From Bifidobacteriaceae bacterium NR021 (lineage in GTDB: Bacteria; Actinomycetota; Actinomycetes; Actinomycetales; Bifidobacteriaceae): a DNA stretch of 7,342 nt. The translations under genes were made by a program, and so were the position numbers. The stretch is taken from assembly GCA_003585845.1 (NCBI GenBank), contig NQOP01000007.1, forward strand, positions 63,473 to 70,814, read 5' to 3'. Of the stretch, positions 4,285-7,342 are shown in pieces; the first letter of the stretch is position 1; each line of letters starts with the position of its first letter. The notes under the pieces were generated by a model. That model worked only from the letters and a program-made list of their open reading frames with translations. It did no database searches and was not told the origin of the DNA.

Positions 4285-5577
4285 TTATTCTGCTTTAATT
4301 GAACGCAATCGCTTATCGAATATGCAGATAAGCACCAGTATAAAGTGGATAAGAGCAGCTATGACAATTATTCCTGACTCTGCATGTAGAGATGGAATGG
4401 TCATGTGGGAATAAGCGTAATCCCATAGCGGATAGCTTACTGCTCCTATAGCGGCAACAACTGAGATGAATACAGACATTACCTGTCCAACGAGATTATC
4501 ATCTACTGCATGAATAAATACTGTTTGGAATGGTGGATTTACTACTCCTTGGAAGAAAGCAAAAAGGAAACCAAACACGACTGCTGCTATAGCGTTAGGC
4601 GCTAATGCCAGTCCTATTATAGAAAGAGTCACTAGTATATGTGAAAGAGTGAGTAGCATAGATAAGGACATTTTGCTGGACACTTTTGGCGCGATGAGAT
4701 AGCTGAGGGCATACCCAAGTGACATTGCGCTTAAATACCAGCCATATCCTTCTGCACTATGTAGAACCATTGAGAATAAGAGGACTCCAGCAAAGCTTAT
4801 GCCAGTAGATGCGATAGCTTCGAGTATTGCAAATGGAGCTAAAGTCCTGTACGTTTGGTTTTTTACAAATGTTGCCATTCCCCTAGCCCAAGTTGCCAAA
4901 AAGCCTTGAGAATATTCTGGATTTTCATCTGCGACGTCTGAAGTATAAATTCCGGTTCTAACTGCATGCTTGTAAATAAAATAAATAAAAATTATTATTC
5001 CTGCTAATGCGATAGTTTCTGTAAATAGAATTGGAATGTATAAATATTTACTACTCGCAAAACCTGCAACTGCTGGTCCTACTAATGTACCCATGAGGCT
5101 TGTAAAGCGAAGAAGTGAAAGAACATTAATAAGATCATCATTTTTTGTTACACGATTAACAAAGGAAGTAATAGCAGGAAAATAGAAAGTATCACATGCT
5201 GTCGTAACCATTACAAGTATACAAACACACCAAAATAGGAGCAACTTGTTAGCAGATGGGGTTGAGAAGGATACCGATACAATTGCGATAATACATAATC
5301 CCGCAATCATTCTTGCTAAGCATGCAGCAACTGTTGTCCTGAAAATTCCTACATGCTCAGCTAGTGCTCCTGAGAAAAGGCCTGCTACTAATTCACTTAT
5401 TGCAGTGAGGGTGAGGTAAAGCGATAAATAATGGCTTGACTGCTGAAAACCGATAAAAAGTGAGTTCAATAGCCATAATTGAATAGTAGTTGAGGCTAGT
5501 GTAGTTGCATAGTTAGAAAGAAAATCACTAGCTGCTAAACGCAGATATCCGCGGTAAGGTTTAAATAGATTCGTCAA
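4285..5577 (-). CDS. MFS transporter, 12 TM (probable exporter)
   Basis: This 430-aa protein has the length and alternating hydrophobic pattern of a 12-TM major facilitator. A degenerate motif A, F-S-G-A-L-A-E-H-V-G-I-F-R (68-80), lies between TM2 and TM3. A hydrophilic central loop at about 205-235 (residues T-S-D-V-A-D-E-N-P-E-Y) separates the two 6-TM halves. Overall it resembles the MefA/EntS-like drug-efflux branch. The only supported start is TTG at 5577, 17 nt inside the preceding gene, with a weak GAG six nt upstream, so translation is probably coupled. It is the last gene of a three-gene unit headed by a proline-rich peptide. A role in exporting that peptide, or protecting the producer from it, is inferred. 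MccC of microcin C is a known MFS exporter of a tiny peptide. Antibiotic efflux controlled by a leader peptide is the alternative. Confidence 0.9.
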   Translation of the reverse strand: MTNLFKPYRGYLRLAASDFLSNYATTLASTTIQLWLLNSLFIGFQQSSHYLSLYLTLTAISELVAGLFSGALAEHVGIFRTTVAACLARMIAGLCIIAIVSVSFSTPSANKLLLFWCVCILVMVTTACDTFYFPAITSFVNRVTKNDDLINVLSLLRFTSLMGTLVGPAVAGFASSKYLYIPILFTETIALAGIIIFIYFIYKHAVRTGIYTSDVADENPEYSQGFLATWARGMATFVKNQTYRTLAPFAILEAIASTGISFAGVLLFSMVLHSAEGYGWYLSAMSLGYALSYLIAPKVSSKMSLSMLLTLSHILVTLSIIGLALAPNAIAAVVFGFLFAFFQGVVNPPFQTVFIHAVDDNLVGQVMSVFISVVAAIGAVSYPLWDYAYSHMTIPSLHAESGIIVIAALIHFILVLICIFDKRLRSIKAE

Positions 5578-6055
5578 GGTTTGCTCGTTTCGCGAAATTA
5601 CATTGCCAAATTATTGCTTGAGAGATGCTATCGGCACTAGTAGTGAAGTATGTTGTAAAGTCGTCGTTATCCCAAATCTGTTGCTGTAGGTTCTTGTCAT
5701 CACGCACTGTGCTAAAGAGTTGAATAATCTGCTCGACGCAAGATAATGTTTTCTTTATATAGAAGTATTGTTGTGCGAAATCGACTTCTACTTGCTCTCC
5801 AGGGATAGTCGTATGTATTTCTTGGAATGTCCGTAGCAAATCAATTGTTTTAATAAGCGATATTTTACATGTCTCGAAATATTCTTGTATTGAATGGATG
5901 GTGGATGTTTTCGCTGTGTTTGTACTGACGATAGTGGCTTCAAGTTCAGCATTTGCTTTGAAAAAATATTCTGTTGCTTCAAATAGAGAAGCGCAATATG
6001 CTGCACTTGATTTCACATACTCATCAAACGTTTCTTCGTACGAAGTCATGTTCAT
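5561..6055 (-). CDS. Orphan helical cytoplasmic protein (164 aa) of the peptide/MFS operon
   Basis: I do not recognise this family. The protein looks almost wholly alpha-helical and acidic, with no signal peptide or TM segment. Long amphipathic stretches run from about 4-40, 50-82 and 92-118, and the tail (135-164) is polar. Cysteines are at 21, 63, 106 and 152, without a metal-binding spacing. The start at ATG 6055 has AAAGG 6 nt upstream; a second ATG at 6049 is possible. The gene begins 39 nt after the peptide gene and overlaps the MFS gene by 17 nt, so the three are co-expressed. By position it may be an immunity, chaperone or adaptor protein for the peptide, or a regulator. None of this is shown by motif. 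Confidence 0.72.
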   Translation of the reverse strand: MNMTSYEETFDEYVKSSAAYCASLFEATEYFFKANAELEATIVSTNTAKTSTIHSIQEYFETCKISLIKTIDLLRTFQEIHTTIPGEQVEVDFAQQYFYIKKTLSCVEQIIQLFSTVRDDKNLQQQIWDNDDFTTYFTTSADSISQAIIWQCNFAKRANLDESI

Positions 6056-6094
6056 TATTAACCTTTGATGTGAATATGTGCGGATAAATTATGC

Positions 6095-6160
6095 CTAAAT
6101 CATATGAGGATATGGTCGAGGTCGTGGGTTGATTCCGCCGCGCTTGCTATTCTTGTTCAT
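6095..6160 (-). CDS. 21-aa proline-rich peptide (candidate antimicrobial peptide or leader peptide)
   Basis: The gene starts at ATG 6160 with an excellent Shine-Dalgarno sequence AAAGGAGG (6173-6166), 5 nt away, and ends at TAG 6097-6095. The N-terminal nine residues are basic and polar (MNKNSKRGG); the C-terminal twelve are INPRPRPYPHMI, with four prolines alternating with R, R and Y. There is no hydrophobic signal peptide. The PRPRPYPHMI end resembles insect ribosome-targeting proline-rich peptides: apidaecin ends PRPPHPRI/L and drosocin contains PRPYSPRP. Gly-Gly at residues 8-9 could be a processing site. It heads an operon with a helical orphan and an MFS transporter. Two readings remain: (1) a secreted antimicrobial or signalling peptide, exported by the MFS; (2) a ribosome-stalling leader peptide. 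Against (2), no alternative hairpin is visible in the 39-nt gap and the next gene has its own ribosome site. Confidence 0.6.
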   Translation of the reverse strand: MNKNSKRGGINPRPRPYPHMI

Positions 6161-6196
6161 CTTTGCCTCCTTTCATAAGAACAATGCTGTATCTTA

Positions 6197-6224
6197 TTTG
6201 CATCTTCATCTATGAAGATACAAA
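6197..6224 (-). promoter_or_regulatory. 13-bp-arm palindrome at the transcription start of the peptide operon
   Basis: TTTGTATCTTCAT and ATGAAGATGCAAA (minus strand) are separated by 2 nt. The one imperfect pair is U-G on the minus RNA. It overlaps the predicted start site and early leader, so it may be a repressor operator or a protective 5' hairpin. Confidence 0.65.
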
Positions 6225-6226
6225 TA

Positions 6227-6256
6227 ATCCTAATACAGGATTCGCATTCTTTCCAA
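6227..6256 (-). promoter_or_regulatory. Probable promoter of the peptide/MFS operon
   Basis: On minus, TTGGAA (6256-6251) and TAGGAT (6232-6227) are 18 bp apart. TAGGAT is a common actinobacterial -10. The start would be near 6220, giving about a 60-nt leader. The -10 lies in the dyad AATCCT-n5-AGGATT (6226-6242), a possible operator. Confidence 0.5.
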
Positions 6257-6277
6257 GTGTGTCTCTTATTGTGGAAT

Positions 6278-6294
6278 AATTTTATATAAAAATT
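6278..6294. promoter_or_regulatory. AT-rich palindrome upstream of the peptide operon
   Basis: AATTTT-ATATA-AAAATT shares its core with 2621-2637. It lies about 22 bp upstream of the proposed -35 and could be an UP-like element or protein site. Function is unproven. Confidence 0.35.
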
Positions 6295-6313
6295 AGTAGT
6301 ACATTATTAGACC

Positions 6314-6769
6314 TTAACTATTTACCAGTCTCAGCTCGTAGTACGTGTTTTCTGATATCCCTACTGTTTGGCAGAGTCCGGCTATTCGTATGTCAGGATT
6401 CTTTCTGTGGAATTGGTGGATAAGGTGTAACGCTTGGCTTCAATCAAAACCCTCAACTCTGCTCGCCATCTGGTCGAGGAATATGCTGACTTGCTTGTGT
6501 ACTTGTTCTGGCATGCCGGACTGTGTGTAGTCGGTGTTTTCCCGCCTGTTGATGCAGCGTTCAATCCTTTTGCGCCCGATGAGGGTGGACGGCATTCCAG
6601 CCTGTGCAAAAATAACAGACGGTCTGACACCGTTATCGTATTGCTGGACAGCGTCTTTGTGGAATTGGCTTGTGTAGTAGATTCGTGTGGCTGTCGCGTG
6701 TTTGATAGCTGGAAGACTGTTGAGATAAGCACGTTGACTAGGGGTAAAGGCTGTGTCTTTTCTACTCAT
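6314..6769 (-). pseudogene. IS3-type transposase remnant with an in-frame TGA
   Basis: From ATG 6769 the frame encodes 109 residues to TGA at 6442-6440. It then continues in the same frame for 41 codons to TAA at 6316-6314. The first part has an OrfA-like helix-turn-helix: F-H-K-D-A-V-Q-Q-Y-D-N-G, then P-S-V-I-F-A-Q-A-G-M-P-S-T-L-I-G-R-K-R-I-E-R. The second part reads H-R-K-N-P-D-I-R-I-A-G-L-C-Q-T-V-G-I-S-E-N-T-Y-Y-E-L-R, which resembles the start of IS3 OrfB ('LC..LGVSRS.YY'). The DDE catalytic domain is absent and no terminal repeats were found. No Shine-Dalgarno sequence precedes the ATG. A free-standing 109-aa HTH regulator remains possible. The remnant marks past insertion beside the peptide operon. 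Confidence 0.6.
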
Positions 6770-6834
6770 GAGTATGAACCGTTACGTGTGAAAGATTAAT
6801 AAGAAATCAATAGAGGAAGAAGAAAATATAGAGT

Positions 6835-6886
6835 GAGGGGCCACACCATTGCACGGAGATAGTCCCGTGTGCATGTGCGACCCCTC
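6835..6886 (-). terminator. Imperfect hairpin, probable terminator of the surface-protein gene
   Basis: GAGGGG (6835-6840) pairs with CCCCTC (6881-6886). Inside, CACGG and CCGTG pair around AGATAGTC, with further partial pairing between. It begins 28 nt after the surface-protein stop. The downstream minus sequence ACTCTATATTTTCTTC is moderately U-rich. Confidence 0.65.
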
Positions 6887-6914
6887 GCCAGTTAATACTA
6901 AGCGTGTTTACGGG

Positions 6915-7342
6915 TTAATGCTTACGAGCATTTTCCTTGTTACGCTTAGTGATCATGATGCTTGCTCCTGCGCCCAGGGCTGCAAGAGCAGCGATAGCGA
7001 TAGACACGACCGCGCTACCAGTCTGAGCCAATGGTGCAGCAGTAACACCGTTCCAATCATCAGAATCTTCGACTGGAGTGTCATAGCACACACCCGTATT
7101 ACCACCATTACCATTATCTCCACCGTTTGGGTCGAATGGGTGATCGTTATGGGATGCGCATGGCACGATAGGTGTACCAGTCGTGTGACCACGGTCGGTA
7201 TGATTCATCGTGTTCATACCAGTCAACGTGCCCTTGACTTCTACGTATTCGCCAGGCTTTAATACCAGGTTAGACCAGTTTAAACGAGTAAACACTAGGT
7301 ATGTCTTATCGACATGTTCGTATGCAGAAACATATCCATGAA
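6915..7342 (-). CDS. LPXTG-type (LAQTG) cell-wall-anchored surface protein, C-terminal end
   Basis: The frame is open to the right edge; 141 residues and the stop are visible, the N-terminal bulk is missing. Order: a beta-rich segment with D-K-T-Y-L-V-F-T-R-L, then L-K-P-G-E-Y-V-E-V-K-G-T-L-T-G. A low-complexity linker follows (P-N-G-G-D-N-G-N-G-G-N-T-G), then the sortase signal LAQTG, a hydrophobic stretch rich in A, I and V, and the basic tail T-K-R-N-K-E-N-A-R-K-H. Sortase would cut between T and G and link the protein to peptidoglycan. LAxTG signals are usual in bifidobacteria and other actinobacteria. The K-T-Y-L-V-F piece recalls isopeptide-forming adhesin repeats, which is tentative. 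The GTG at 7295 is an internal codon, not the start. Confidence 0.9.
   Translation of the reverse strand, partial: HGYVSAYEHVDKTYLVFTRLNWSNLVLKPGEYVEVKGTLTGMNTMNHTDRGHTTGTPIVPCASHNDHPFDPNGGDNGNGGNTGVCYDTPVEDSDDWNGVTAAPLAQTGSAVVSIAIAALAALGAGASIMITKRNKENARKH

Noticed and set aside
6056..6094. Attenuator hairpin between the peptide and the 164-aa gene
   Set aside because: No convincing stem is visible in the 39-nt gap, which weakens but does not exclude a leader-peptide attenuation model.
6147..6176. 9-codon ORF starting ATG-AAA-GGA-GGC overlapping the peptide's ribosome site
   Set aside because: It is created by the Shine-Dalgarno sequence itself, has no ribosome site of its own, and is out of frame with the peptide.
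6382..6732. 116-codon minus-strand ORF overlapping the transposase remnant
   Set aside because: The other frame carries the HTH-like sequence both before and after the TGA. This one is a Ser/Thr-rich shadow.
6434..6799. 121-codon plus-strand ORF
   Set aside because: Antisense shadow of the transposase remnant without a ribosome site.
6849..7262. 137-codon plus-strand ORF
   Set aside because: Antisense shadow of the surface-protein gene, whose LAQTG signal fixes the true frame.
1..7342. CRISPR array, tRNA, rRNA or integrase attachment site
   Set aside because: No spaced short repeats, no cloverleaf with CCA-type ends, and no rRNA-like sequence were seen on either strand. The only long direct repeat is the gene duplication.

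Overview
The window looks like part of a mobile or recently rearranged accessory region from a Bifidobacteriaceae-like actinobacterium (Bifidobacterium, Gardnerella or Alloscardovia type). This rests on an LAQTG cell-wall sorting signal, a DUF4192-like protein (an actinobacterial family), an actinobacterial-looking -10 element and moderate GC. The taxon is inferred, not proven. Every supported gene is on the minus strand, so transcription runs from high to low coordinates.

Layout from right to left (direction of transcription). Positions 7342-6915 hold the C-terminal end of an LAQTG-anchored surface protein, followed by a terminator-like hairpin. Positions 6769-6314 hold an IS3-type transposase remnant broken by an in-frame TGA. 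Positions 6256-4204 form a compact AT-richer operon: a promoter with a palindromic leader, a 21-codon gene for a proline-rich peptide with a strong Shine-Dalgarno sequence, an orphan helical 164-aa protein, a 12-TM MFS transporter overlapping it by 17 nt, and a 16-bp-stem terminator. This small-peptide plus MFS cassette is the best candidate for an undescribed system. The peptide's C-terminal half resembles insect proline-rich antimicrobial peptides such as apidaecin and drosocin, and small peptide plus MFS exporter recalls microcin C. A regulatory leader peptide is the main alternative.

Positions 4010-2640 look like the backbone of a plasmid or integrative element. There is a strongly structured 234-bp element with many nested stems (3754-3987), a DUF4192-like gene (3689-3141), and about 500 bp of noncoding DNA packed with hairpins. 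The latter includes an IncQ/MobQ-like nick motif next to an inverted repeat (candidate oriT). Wobble pairs in the stems are compatible with the + strand, so the + strand may act as single-stranded DNA or as RNA.

Positions 2577-566 are a run of small genes: a 79-aa unknown, a 103-aa membrane protein, a truncated duplicate of a downstream gene, a 165-aa membrane protein, a 110-aa unknown and a single-stranded DNA-binding protein, closed by a long hairpin terminator. ATGA overlaps and short gaps suggest one operon. Positions 485-1 carry a toxin-first type II toxin-antitoxin module with a near-consensus promoter, an operator-like palindrome between the -35 and -10, and probably a leaderless toxin mRNA. 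The antitoxin runs off the window. SSB, the toxin-antitoxin module, the oriT-like DNA and the structured elements together fit a mobilizable element, but no relaxase, replication protein or integrase is visible here.
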